From the NCBI GenBank assembly GCA_950097015.1, contig CATNEN010000038.1, forward strand, positions 2,667,501-2,731,500: a stretch of 64,000 nt of DNA, read 5' to 3'. This stretch comes from Macrostomum hystrix (lineage: Eukaryota > Platyhelminthes > Macrostomidae). The translations under genes were made by a program, and so were the position numbers. Each line of letters begins with the position of its first letter. Positions within the stretch are counted from its first letter, which is position 1. Shown here piece after piece: positions 25,704 through 35,471 of this stretch. Below the pieces are notes generated by a model. The model saw only the letters and a list, made by a program, of their open reading frames with translations, was not told the DNA's origin and searched no databases.

Positions 25704-27650
25704 ATGAACTCAGCCTCACCCTGTTATGAGCAGCCGAGAATGCCAGGCAGGCGCAAATCGCAGGTGAATCAGAACCGCAGCGAGCAGCAGCAGCAGCAGC
25801 CATTGGAGGAGACACTGGGCAGATGCGGCGGTTCCGATGGCGGCTCAGAATCTTCTGGCTGTGAGGCAGCCGCGGGCCTCGCTTCGGTGCCAGCTGCGCC
25901 ACCTATGCAGCTGCACCTGCAGTCCGCTTCAACATCGTCGTCGCATTGGTGGCTACGACCCTCGATGTCTGGCGGTCTGGCTGGCCAATCAGCTGCCGCG
26001 GAGTCAGATGACGACTCTCTGACTGCCAGGGCGCTGGCCAACTTGAGTCTGAGGGTGGGTAAACCGGATGAAACAAGAGATAAGACACGGGAGAGAGAAA
26101 ACACGAAAAAACGGCACAGGAGAGATGAGACACGAAAGAGACAAAATAAAAGGGATCAGGCACGGCACGCCAGAGATAAAACACGGGGAGATGAGACATG
26201 ACGAGACACTTGAGAGATGAGACACGGGAGAGATGAGACACAGAAGAGATAAGACACATAAGAGATAAGACACAGAAGAGATAAGACACAGGAGAGATGA
26301 GACACAGAAGAGATGAGACACAGGAGAGATGAGACACAGGAGAGATGAGACACAGGAGAGATGAGACACAGGAGAGATTAGAAACAGAAGAGATGAGACA
26401 CAGAACGGACCATTTGTCCTGCTAAATAAACGCCGAGCGCACACTGAACTAGCACCGTTTGACCCGTAATGTTCTCTTGTCAGGCTCTGGCGCAGCACCA
26501 TCATCGGCAGCTCGAGTCTGCTGACTCGGCAGATCCGGCCGCTGGCGCCGCTTCGACAGCTCGCGCCGATGCGACCTGGGTTGCTGCGTCTGCGAGTATA
26601 AATAAAACCTCTGACCCAGGCTCCGTTGCTGCCTATGGCGCTGCTGATACTGCTGCTGCCTCGGCAGGAAATCCTTCGCTGACAACCGCATCAACCGCTG
26701 CAGCGCTTGGTTCGCACAATGGCAGCATCTGCTGCCGTCGGGTCCGGGTTCGTCACAAGCAGCCCCGGCCGATGCTAGTGGACTCCGCCGCCGCTACTGC
26801 TTCAGCTCTAACGCCGACTTGTCGAGGCCCACCGCGACCGCCGCGTAAGCGTAAGAAAGCAACGGCTGGCGGCTCCAGTCCAGACGATGAAGACATCGGA
26901 GCTGATCAGGCCATGTCCACAGCATCAGCAGCGGCGTCAGCTGCTCTGAGGACAGCGAGAGCAGCCGCTGGCTCGCCTGCCTCCAGCGGTATTGGCGGTG
27001 GCGGCAGCGGCGCTGATGCAGACGACGAAGGCAGCAGCGGCTGCGGCGCCAGTAGCCTCAGCGACGTTAGCCTGGATGTTGAGGACGATGAGGCTATCGT
27101 TGTGGCCGCCTTTCATGGCTGCGGCATTGCCGATGCCTTTGACGATGCCGACATTCTGGCGACGTCGGCTGCGGCGTCAGCTTTGTCGGCGGCAGCCGCC
27201 GTAGCCTCCGCTGTCTCTGTCGGGGCTTTTGCTTCAACTAGCTCAGCTGTAATGACATCGATGATGCTAATGACGCCAGCGCCGTCGCTGACTTCGGCTG
27301 CGACAACCATGCTGTCCGCGACACACCATCGGCCGATTCGCGCGGCCGTTCATCGTCAGCGCGCCGGAACTGGCGCTAGCGGCGGTGACACCTTCGTCTC
27401 GCCCTCGTCATTCCCGCCGTCGATTTTCACGGACAAATCCTTTGCCGCCAGATGTTGCAACGCAGCCGACGACCATTTTGCCCAGTTGGCCTCTATAACT
27501 AACGGCGAGGGCGAGGAGGCCAGGCGAGGCAAGCGAATCGTGGCCAGCAAGCTGGGCCACCTCACTAATAAGAGGCGCAAGTTTCACGCCAATTCCACCG
27601 CTTCGGTTTCAGATGAGGAGATGCATGTTGCCACTGCTGTGGCGCCCTAG
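25704..27650 (+). CDS. Ala/Ser-rich, probably nuclear protein, 505 aa, two exons
   Basis: Not recognised. Exon 1 is 25704-26054 and exon 2 is 26484-27650, joined in phase 0 (GAG GGTGGGT / TTGTCAG). An in-frame TGA lies 22 bases before the ATG, so this start is the first possible. Exon 1 is Gln/Ser/Gly-rich (a CAG run at about residues 28-33). Exon 2 is dominated by Ala coded by GCN with Ser, Thr and Asp, and has acidic tracts (DVEDDEAIV). Basic clusters at about residue 236 (RPPRKRKKA) and 480 (NKRRKFH) look like nuclear localisation signals. The last 60 residues are the least repetitive. No known DNA-binding domain is visible. Possible roles such as a chromatin or transcription cofactor are guesses. 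The continuous 1.2-kb GC-rich frame and clean splice make a real gene likely. Confidence 0.65.
26070..26405. repeat. 16-bp minisatellite in the intron of the Ala-rich gene
   Basis: About 20 copies of GAGACACAGGAGAGAT. The monomer is essentially the same as the one expanded inside the hAT-like MITE at 35630-36180. The array begins about 30 bases after the exon 1 donor. Confidence 0.92.
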
Positions 27651-27669
27651 TGATTCACTCGATAGGATT

Positions 27670-27795
27670 TCTTTCTACCCAAGAAATCCATTTCTCAGCT
27701 GCGTGAACTGCTCAAGCTTGAATTTTCCTGAAATTCGAACTCACGACCTCTGGGTCACAAGTCCGAAGCTGTAACCACAAGGCAACACTGGTAAT
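27670..27795 (-). repeat. SINE A-related fragment
   Basis: Read on the minus strand it shows a tRNA-like head (GCCTTGTGGTTA, GAGTTCGAATTTC) and the 'cagttcacgcagctgagaaatgg' body block. It lies within 20-150 bases of the end of the Ala-rich gene. Confidence 0.55.
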
Positions 27796-27814
27796 AGTAA
27801 TAATATTTCCATGG

Positions 27815-27925
27815 GGTGGGGCTGCGGGCAATGGCACATCATTTGGTGGCAATTCTGCCTGTTTCGCTGACTTACGCTCACACAGGTGTTTACATCTGGC
27901 CTGATTTTCTCATAGTATTTAGTGT
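27815..27925 (-). repeat. SINE B fragment
   Basis: Blocks 'gggctgcgggcaatggcaca', 'caattctgcctgtttcgctg' and 'cacacaggtgtttacatctg' match SINE B, with an internal deletion. The tRNA head is missing. Confidence 0.6.
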
Positions 27926-27960
27926 AACAAAAATTGTCCGCCCTTTACGATGAACTAACT

Positions 27961-28556
27961 TTGGGGGCGAGTGGGTCAGCGGCTAGCGTCGCTGCCTCGC
28001 ACTCCAATGGACGCTAGTTCGATTCACCCTTCAAGTCACGATTAATTTCGGGACTTGTTGGAGGGTTTGGACAGTAGCGACCGGCGGAGGTGCACCATAT
28101 TTCGTGCAATCAAAGCTTGAAATAATAGCTTCGCTCCTACCTTCTGTGTCCCTGTTCTGCGTTGTGTGAATTGTGTGCGTTGGCGCTGGGGCGTGAGGCC
28201 TTGCGGGGGGTGGCTGGAGGGCGGGTGTACACCGCCGCGCGCTTTCTGGATTTCCGTCAGCGCGATTGGATAAGTGTACACTCATCACCCGGCCCCCCCG
28301 TGAGGACTGATTTCTTATCAGCCTTCCGCCTTGGTCTGCTATGTGCGTGTGGGGCTGGGTCGGGGGACACTGCTGCCTATTCTGGGTGCCTCCTGCCCTC
28401 CCCGGCTGGTCTGTGCTGTTGTGTGTGGTGCCTGCTCAGGGGAAGCGGCGCGATGGGCGCAAAAGCGTCTAGTTCGCCGGTCTGGGGGCGTGCCGCTCCG
28501 TCGCTTGTGCGACAAGTGCCCCGGGCACCCTGCAAATCGATAGAGATAGAGAGAGA
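27961..28556 (+). repeat. SINE C (tRNA-derived, long body), complete copy
   Basis: A third SINE family. The head has an A box, GTGGGTCAGCGGCTAG, and a B box, AGTTCGATTCA. A long GC-rich body of about 500 bp ends 'gtgccccgggcaccctgcaaat' and runs into a GATA/GAGA tail. The same body appears at 33617-34460. Open frames in the body (for example 28162-28605) are not genes. Confidence 0.75.
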
Positions 28557-29099
28557 TGAACTAATTTTCAAAGCCGTCGGACGTCAGCATGATTCAGATA
28601 TTTAGCAATTCTTGTCGAAGACCCTGGTGACAAGGACAAGTAACAATTGCTCCGTAAAAACTTCTATGGCGAATCCATATTGGCCCAATCAGATAATAAT
28701 TACATGGTTGCATTGTCAGTTTTCGTTGGCAGAAAAATGTGGGCACTCTCTACGAGTATTGTCTATTCACAGTAGCCTTTTTATCCGTAGCCTGTATCAG
28801 CATTGAGCAAGTATATGAGCAAGTATTACCTTTTGTGTTTCTTCTGCGCATTGTTCTGTAAAGACTTCGAGAGCTTCGTAAATCATTTAATGCGATGCAT
28901 TGTTTCTTTCTGTTATCTCTGTAGTAATGAAGCATCTGTTTTTGTCATCTTCATTGTAAAGATCATTGTTATATTTAGCTCGTAATTGAAGCATATACCA
29001 CTTAATAAAGAACTGCAAGATTGAGACTTTATAAAACTTTATAGGACATGTTTTAAGACTGTTGATTTGCTTAAACAAATCACATAAACTGGCTTCTTT

Positions 29100-31998
29100 T
29101 CACTTTATCTTATAAGCAGCTAATCCTCTGTTTTCACACTGCATCAGCTGCTAATCCTCTGTTCTCACACTGCATCAGCTGCTAGCCTAATCCTCTGTTC
29201 TCACACTGCATCAGTTGTTAATCTTCTGTTCTCACACTGCATCAGCTGCTAATCCTCTGTTTTCACACTGCATCAGCTGCTAATCCTCTGTTTTCACACT
29301 GCATCAGCTGCTAATCCTCTGTTCTCACACTGCATCAGCTGCTAATCCTCTGTTTTCACACTGCATCAGCTGCTAATCCTCTGTTCTCACACTGCATCAG
29401 CTGCTAATCCTCTGTTCTCACACTGCATCAGCTGCTAATCCTCTGTTTTCACACTGCATCAGCTGCTAATCCTCTGTTCTCACACTGCATCAGCTGCTAA
29501 TCCTCTGTTTTCACACTGCATCAGCTGCTAATCCTCTGTTCTCACACTGCATCAGCTGCTAATCCTCTGTTTTCACACTGCATCAGCTGCTAATCCTCTG
29601 TTCTCACACTGCATCAGCTGCTAATCCTCTGTTTTCACACTGCATCAGCTGCTAATCCTCTGTTCTCACACTGCATCAGCTGCTAATCCTCTGTTCTCAC
29701 ACTGCATCAGCTGCTAATCCTCTGTTTTCACACTGCATCAGCTGCTAATCCTCTGTTCTCACACTGCATCAGCTGCTAATCCTCTGTTTTCACACTGCAT
29801 CAGCTGCTAATCCTCTGTTTTCACACTGCATCAGCTGCTAATCCTCTGTTCTCACACTGCATCAGCTGCTAATCCTCTGTTCTCACACTGCATCAGCTGC
29901 TAATCCTCTGTTCTCACACTGCATCAGCTGCTAATCCTCTGTTCTCACACTGCATCAGCTGCTAATCCTCTGTTTTCACACTGCATCAGCTGCTAATCCT
30001 CTGTTCTCACACCGCATCAGCTGCTAATCCTCTGTTCTCACACTGCATCAGCTGCTAATCCTCTGTTTTCACACTGCATCAGCTGCTAATCCTCTGTTCT
30101 CACACTGCATCAGCTGCTAATCCTCTGTTCTCACACTGCATCAGCTGCTAATCCTCTGTTTTCACACTGCATCAGCTGCTAATCCTCTGTTCTCACACTG
30201 CATCAGCTGCTAATCCTCTGTTTTCACACTGCATCAGCTGCTAATCCTCTGTTTTCACACTGCATCAGCTGCTAATCCTCTGTTCTCACACTGCATCAGC
30301 TGCTAATCCTCTGTTCTCACACTGCATCAGGTGTTAATCTTCTGTTTTCACACTGCATCAGCTGCTAATCCTCTGTTCTCACACTGCATCAGCTGCTAAT
30401 CCTCTGTTCTCACACTGCATCAGCTGCTAATCCTCTGTTTTCACACTGCATCAGCTGCTAATCCTCTGTTCTCACACTGCATCAGCTGCTAATCCTCTGT
30501 TCTCACACTGCATCAGTTGTTAATCCTTCTGTTTTCACACTGCATCAGCTGCTAATCCTCTGTTCTCACACTGCATCAGCTGCTAATCCTCTGTTCTCAC
30601 ACTGCATCAGCTGCTAATCCTCTGTTCTCACACTGCATCAGCTGCTAATCCTCTGTTCTCACACTGCATCAGCTGCTAATCCTCTATTTTCACACTGCAT
30701 CAGCTGCTAATCCTCTGTTCTCACACTGCATCAGCTGCTAATCCTCTGTTCTCACACTGCATCAGCTGCTAATCCTCTGTTCTCACACTGCATCAGCTGC
30801 TAATCCTCTGTTTTCACACTGCATCAGCTGCTAATCCTCTGTTCTCACACTGCATCAGCTGCTAATCCTCTGTTTTCACACTGCATCAGCTGCTAATCCT
30901 CTGTTCTCACACTGCATCAGCTGCTAATCCTCTGTTCTCACACTGCATCAGCTGCTAATCCTCTGTTTTCACACTGCATCAGCTGCTAATCCTCTGTTCT
31001 CACACTGCATCAGCTGCTAATCCTCTGTTCTCACACTGCATCAGCTGCTAATCCTCTGTTTTCACACTGCATCAGCTGCTAATCCTCTGTTTTCACACTG
31101 CATCAGCTGCTAATCCTCTGTTCTCACACTGCATCAGCTGCTAATCCTCTGTTTTCACACTGCATCAGCTGCTAATCCTCTGTTCTCACACTGCATCAGC
31201 TGCTAATCCTCTGTTCTCACACTGCATCAGCTGCTAATCCTCTGTTTTCACACTGCATCAGCTGCTAATCCTCTGTTCTCACACTGCATCAGCTGCTAAT
31301 CCTCTGTTCTCACACTGCATCAGCTGCTAATCCTCTGTTTTCACACTGCATCAGCTGCTAATCCTCTGTTCTCACACTGCATCAGCTGCTAATCCTCTGT
31401 TCTCACACTGCATCAGCTGCTAATCCTCTGTTTTCACACTGCATCAGCTGCTAATCCTCTGTTCTCACACTGCATCAGCTGCTAATCCTCTGTTTTCACA
31501 CTGCATCAGCTGCTAATCCTCTGTTTTCACACTGCATCAGCTGCTAATCCTCTGTTTTCACACTGCATCAGCTGCTAATCCTCTGTTCTCACACTGCATC
31601 AGCTGCTAATCCTCTGTTCTCACACTGCATCAGCTGCTAATCCTCTGTTTTCACACTGCATCAGCTGCTAATCCTCTGTTCTCACACTGCATCAGCTGCT
31701 AATCCTCTGTTCTCACACTGCATCAGCTGCTAATCCTCTGTTTTCACACTGCATCAGCTGCTAATCCTCTGTTCTCACACTGCATCAGCTGCTAATCCTC
31801 TGTTTTCACACTGCATCAGCTGCTAATCCTCTGTTCTCACACTGCATCAGCTGCTAATCCTCTGTTTTCACACTGCATCAGCTGCTAATCCTCTGTTTTC
31901 ACACTGCATCAGCTGCTAATCCTCTGTTCTCACACTGCATCAGCTGCTAATCCTCTGTTCTCACCCTGCATCAGCTGCTAATCCTCTGTTCTCACAGG
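29100..31998. repeat. 31-bp minisatellite, about 93 copies
   Basis: The unit is TGCATCAGCTGCTAATCCTC + TGTTCTCACAC (31 bp). It is extremely homogeneous apart from a TTCTC/TTTTC switch that varies copy by copy. Each unit contains CTGCTAATC (branch-point-like), CCTCTGTTCTCAC (pyrimidine-rich) and CATCAG (acceptor-like AG), i.e. the layout of a 3' splice site. The array stops at TCTGTTCTCACAG (31986-31998), after which unique sequence begins and the PAN/lectin gene follows. It is by far the largest array in the window. Confidence 0.97.
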
Positions 31999-32210
31999 TG
32001 TCGGCCAACGGTCGCAGGGCCAGAATTTGTTAGAATGGGGGTTATATGCCGGCCTCCAGTTGGTTGAAGAAAATGCTTTTGAAGACATTACCAGCCAATC
32101 AAACTTGCCGGCTTTGTTTGTAAAGTGTAATTTGATAAGGCCTAAAAGCAAACATACGACACCTCACAGCAGTGAAATTTCGACGAATTCCAAGCGTTTC
32201 ACCAACTGTC

Positions 32211-33088
32211 ATGCACTGTAAGTTTAAAAGCTATTGTTTTAAACAACGCCACTTAACAATAATCAAATCCCACGATTTTGCTGACTCACTACAGGCTCAA
32301 GAGTGGACTTTCTGTTGTGCATTGTCGGAGGAATCGTTATCACGGCTGCCTCCGCGGATGGCTCAGATCTGATCAGTGGCGGTAGCGACTTTGTGAAAAT
32401 TATCGGTCGCACTTGCCTCAGGCCGCAGTTTGTGGCTACTGAGGCCTTATCGTCTGCCCGCTCTGAGCTCGAATGTGCCTCCTTGTGCAACACGATGCGG
32501 TACCAAGCAGCGTGTCAGGGATTCCGCCTGTTAAGGGATCCTAAGGGATTTGAACTCAACTGCCAGCTGTTCCTTTTTGATCGTTGCAGCCACATGACCA
32601 ACTTGGACAACTGCAGCCAGTTCGGCTGGGTCTTTGTTCGCAAGCAGCCCGGCCTGCCAGATGGGCAGCTGTGCCCCCATGGCTACAGCAATGGCTACCT
32701 GGGCTCCAACTACAAGCTGTTCGACATCTCTAGCTGGGCTTCGGGATCTACCAAGTGCAGCTCGGAGCCGGGGTTAACTAAGTACGCCGACATGATCAGC
32801 CCGGTCGAAGGCGATCGAATGCACTGGATCAAGACCAACGTCAATTTCAAGAGGTCGTACTATATCGGAGGCTACCGCATCGGTAGCGCCACCTCGGGCA
32901 CCTGGATTTGGCAGGCCTGCAACTCGAAATTCGTCAGTGCCATCTGGGCAGTTGGGGAGCCAAATAGCGACGACAACCACAGACGCGCCGCTGTCTCGAC
33001 GAGCATTAGCTCGGGTCCGGATGATCTGCAGGAAGGCGATTCCAATGTCAACCAAGTCATGTGCGAATGCGTTAATCCATTCGCTTGA
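32211..33088 (+). CDS. Secreted PAN/apple- and C-type-lectin-like protein, 266 aa
   Basis: Exon 1 codes only ATG CAC T (32211-32217, donor GTAAGTTT); exon 2 is 32295-33088. Joined, they give MHCSRVDFLLCIVGG, a typical signal peptide ending near TAASADG at about residue 24. Residues about 40-110 have a PAN/apple-like cysteine pattern (ECASLCNTM, CQGF, NCQLFLFDRC). The C-terminal half has lectin-like features: tryptophan-rich strands, WAVGEPNSDD at about residue 220 (compare the WxGEPN motif of C-type lectin domains) and final cysteines (VMCECVNPFA). The lectin WND calcium motif is not seen, so sugar binding is uncertain. Likely an extracellular adhesion or recognition protein. The 5'UTR starts right after the 31-bp satellite. 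The gene model is good; the fold assignment is moderate. Confidence 0.75.
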
Positions 33089-33219
33089 TGGTTCCGTTCT
33101 GAACTCGTGCGGATCCGGTTAGAGTTGTCTGTCCAAATACACGGACTCTCCATCATGCTTGATGGTTCCGTTCTGAACTCGTGCGGATCCGGTTAGAGTT
33201 GTTTGTCCAAATACACGGA
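33083..33219. repeat. 74-bp tandem duplication over the stop codon of the PAN/lectin gene
   Basis: The block from GCTTGATGGTTCCGTTCTG to TACACGGA is present twice (33083-33156 and 33157-33219), with one mismatch in the shared part. The first copy contains the real TGA stop. The duplication therefore starts inside the last codons and extends the 3'UTR. Confidence 0.9.
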
Positions 33220-33616
33220 AAGCCAAGCCGATCGATTGACGGTAAAGAACGTTTGTTTTAGCATAGTCAACTGGCAAGCCTAGGCAACTTATCCGAGTTC
33301 AACTGCTCCTCCAGAAGACTAGAAGTTGCCTTTGCTTCCTGTGTCAAATGTAGAATTTTGGTGTCGGCAAAACATCTCTTTTCTTCGCTGTCTTGATGTT
33401 GACTCAAAGTAAAAAAAAACTATTGATTGTGCTCGGTTCCGCGTCCGGGCCACATTCATTTGGGGCATGTTTTGCATCTTTGCACGACTCAAGACAGTGT
33501 GTGAGGGCAAGGGATCACGGCACAAGATAGTATACTACTACTACTACTATTGTACATGTATCATCATACAGTCGAATTGAGAAGCCTCGGGAAAGGGATT
33601 TGAACAATCGGTAGTC

Positions 33617-34460
33617 TGGAGGGGGTGAATGGGTCTGCGGCTGTTGTCGCTGCCTCACTTTCCAATGGTCGCTGGTTCGTTCCTCCCTCCAAGTCACGAT
33701 TATTTCGGGGCTTAGCGCTTAGTTGGAGGTTTGCGAAGTAGTGACTTGTGGAGATGCACCTTATTCTGTGCAACCAAAGCTAATTTAAAATAGCTTAACC
33801 CCTGCATTCTGCATGCAGGTTGTAGCCTACGAGTAGTGGTTAGGGCGTCGGACTGACGACTTGAAGGTCGGGGGTTCGATTCCTGTCTCCACTTAAACAA
33901 TTTGTGTCCTTTAGCAAGACACTTAGCTCTCCATTGCTTCAGTTCACCCAGCTGTTAAATGGGTACCAGTATTAGCTGGGATAATTGAAGGTGGGTTTGG
34001 CGTCCCCCCAGTCCATGGACTGAACAGCCGTACGCAGCCTTCAGATGCGCCGCGCAATAGCTGCGGCTGTGCTGTCGGCTGCACATCTGACCCGACTAGG
34101 GCAGGTGTAATCAATTAAATTATATTATTATTAATTATTCTGCATGCCTGCTTGTTTGTGTTTGTGAATTGGGCCGGCGTTGTATGGGGGTGGGGCGGGT
34201 GTGCACCAATGTGTACTCTCGTCCCTACCCTTCAGGCATCTAAGTCCTCCCCTGGTTTGGTCTGCTCTGCGCGTGTGCGGTCCTAGGGTGAGAGGCACTC
34301 CGGCTGCCGCCCCTTCCCCGCTTGGCTTGCTGCTGTGTGTGAGGTGCCTGAGTCCAGGGTCCAGATGGCGCAATGGGCGACTCCCGCCTATTTCGCCGGC
34401 CTGGGTGCATGCCGTTACTGCGCTTGAGCGTCAAGTGCCCCAGGCCCCCTGCAAATAAGT
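33617..34460 (+). repeat. SINE C interrupted by a SINE A
   Basis: The first part, 33617-33816, has the SINE C head (GGGTCTGCGGCTG, TGGTTCGTTCC). The body resumes at about 34137 and ends 'gtgccccaggccccctgcaaat' near 34460. Between them lies a SINE A with its own target duplication, so the SINE C insertion is older. Confidence 0.8.
33817..34136 (+). repeat. SINE A nested in SINE C, with 11-bp target-site duplication
   Basis: Full head and body (TTAGGGCGTCGGACTGACGA, GGTTCGATTCC, 'cccagctgttaaatgg', tail (ATT)n). ATTCTGCATGC flanks it perfectly at 33806-33816 and 34137-34147. The clean duplication shows a fairly recent retrotransposition. Confidence 0.9.
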
Positions 34461-34535
34461 AAAAACGGTGTCTGCAGTCAGCAGTCAATTATACATCCCG
34501 ATAGCTAAACCCCGGTGAATTTTTATATCATGAAT

Positions 34536-34893
34536 AATAATAACTGCGGGAGGGCTGCGGGCAATGGCACTTCATTTGTTGACACTAGACCCGCAGCCAG
34601 CGAGGAGGCAATTCTGCCCATTTCGCTGACTCCTGAGCACACACGCACACAGATACCGTTCGCAGGCACACACTCACACATGTGTGTACATCTGCCCTGA
34701 CTTTCTCATCGTCAGGCAGTTTACACTCTCACTGTGCCTTGGAGGTTGGCCCTCAAGGGCGTAAATTGCACGACAAGCCCCCAAGCCTTCTCTACGCGGC
34801 TGCGCCCCAAATGAATGTGTCCTAGCCGCGGAGTCGAGCTTAGGGACCTTGGTGCGAGAGGCAAACGCGTTGAACCGCTCTGCCACTCACCCC
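34536..34893 (-). repeat. SINE B, best-preserved copy
   Basis: Read on the minus strand: GGGGTGAGTGGCAGAGCGGT, an A-box-like leucine/serine-tRNA type head, then CTCGACTCC as a B box. It runs on through 'gcgtagagaaggcttggggg', 'ggcagatgtacacacatg' and 'gcccgcagccctcccgcagt' to a (TTA)n tail. I use this copy as the family reference. Confidence 0.85.
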
Positions 34894-34897
34894 CATC

Positions 34898-35471
34898 GTG
34901 TACCGTCCGTGTCCACTGTACGCTTCGGCGTTTTACAGCAAGACGGTCGCACAGGGGAGTACACAGTATGCATATAATACAATAATACAATAATTTAGTC
35001 TGCCAACTGCAGTTCGTGAAAACAAGTTTGATGAACACGCTTGTTGTACACGCATGCCTGTTCTGCTCATTTTCCAACTGCGCCTCCCAGTGTTATTCTG
35101 ATAAGTACTCGTATGTGTGGGCTTGTTAAATTGATCGAAGCGCGTTTATTACACCGACTGCTGAGCGACTTACATTTTAGCTCACTTTGCCGTACAATGC
35201 CATGCCACCCAGTTGCAAGGATGGGGTAGGAAAACTTGCCAGCTTCTCTAAGCTTTTTTATCCCGCTTGGGCAAACCTTGAGTACATTGTGCCCAAGGAC
35301 TGGCTCAGATTAGCCAGAGAGACGGAGGGAGAGGTTGAGGGAGTGACAAAGCACTGCAGCAAAAGCCAATAGCATCATCCTACAAAATGTCTTCTAGACT
35401 CAGGAATTGCTGATAATCAGTGGGATTTTATCCCCTTATTTCTGAAGCCTGCTTTGACTGCGATTTTACAC
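34898..35471. other. Upstream region of the first glycosyltransferase
   Basis: No gene or clear repeat. Small open frames here have no protein-like features. It probably includes the promoter and 5'UTR of the gene starting at 35472, but no TATA box stands out. Confidence 0.4.

Noticed and set aside
25903-26504. Minus-strand hydrophobic frames that look like membrane proteins
   Set aside because: The antisense of the GAGACACAGGAGAGAT satellite translates to hydrophobic repeats; no splice or start context.
28162-28605. 147-codon plus frame
   Set aside because: It lies entirely inside the SINE C body and the same body elsewhere has the frame broken.
29100-31998. CRISPR-like array of regularly spaced repeats
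   Set aside because: The whole 31-bp unit is repeated head to tail with no variable spacers, in an animal genome. It is a minisatellite.
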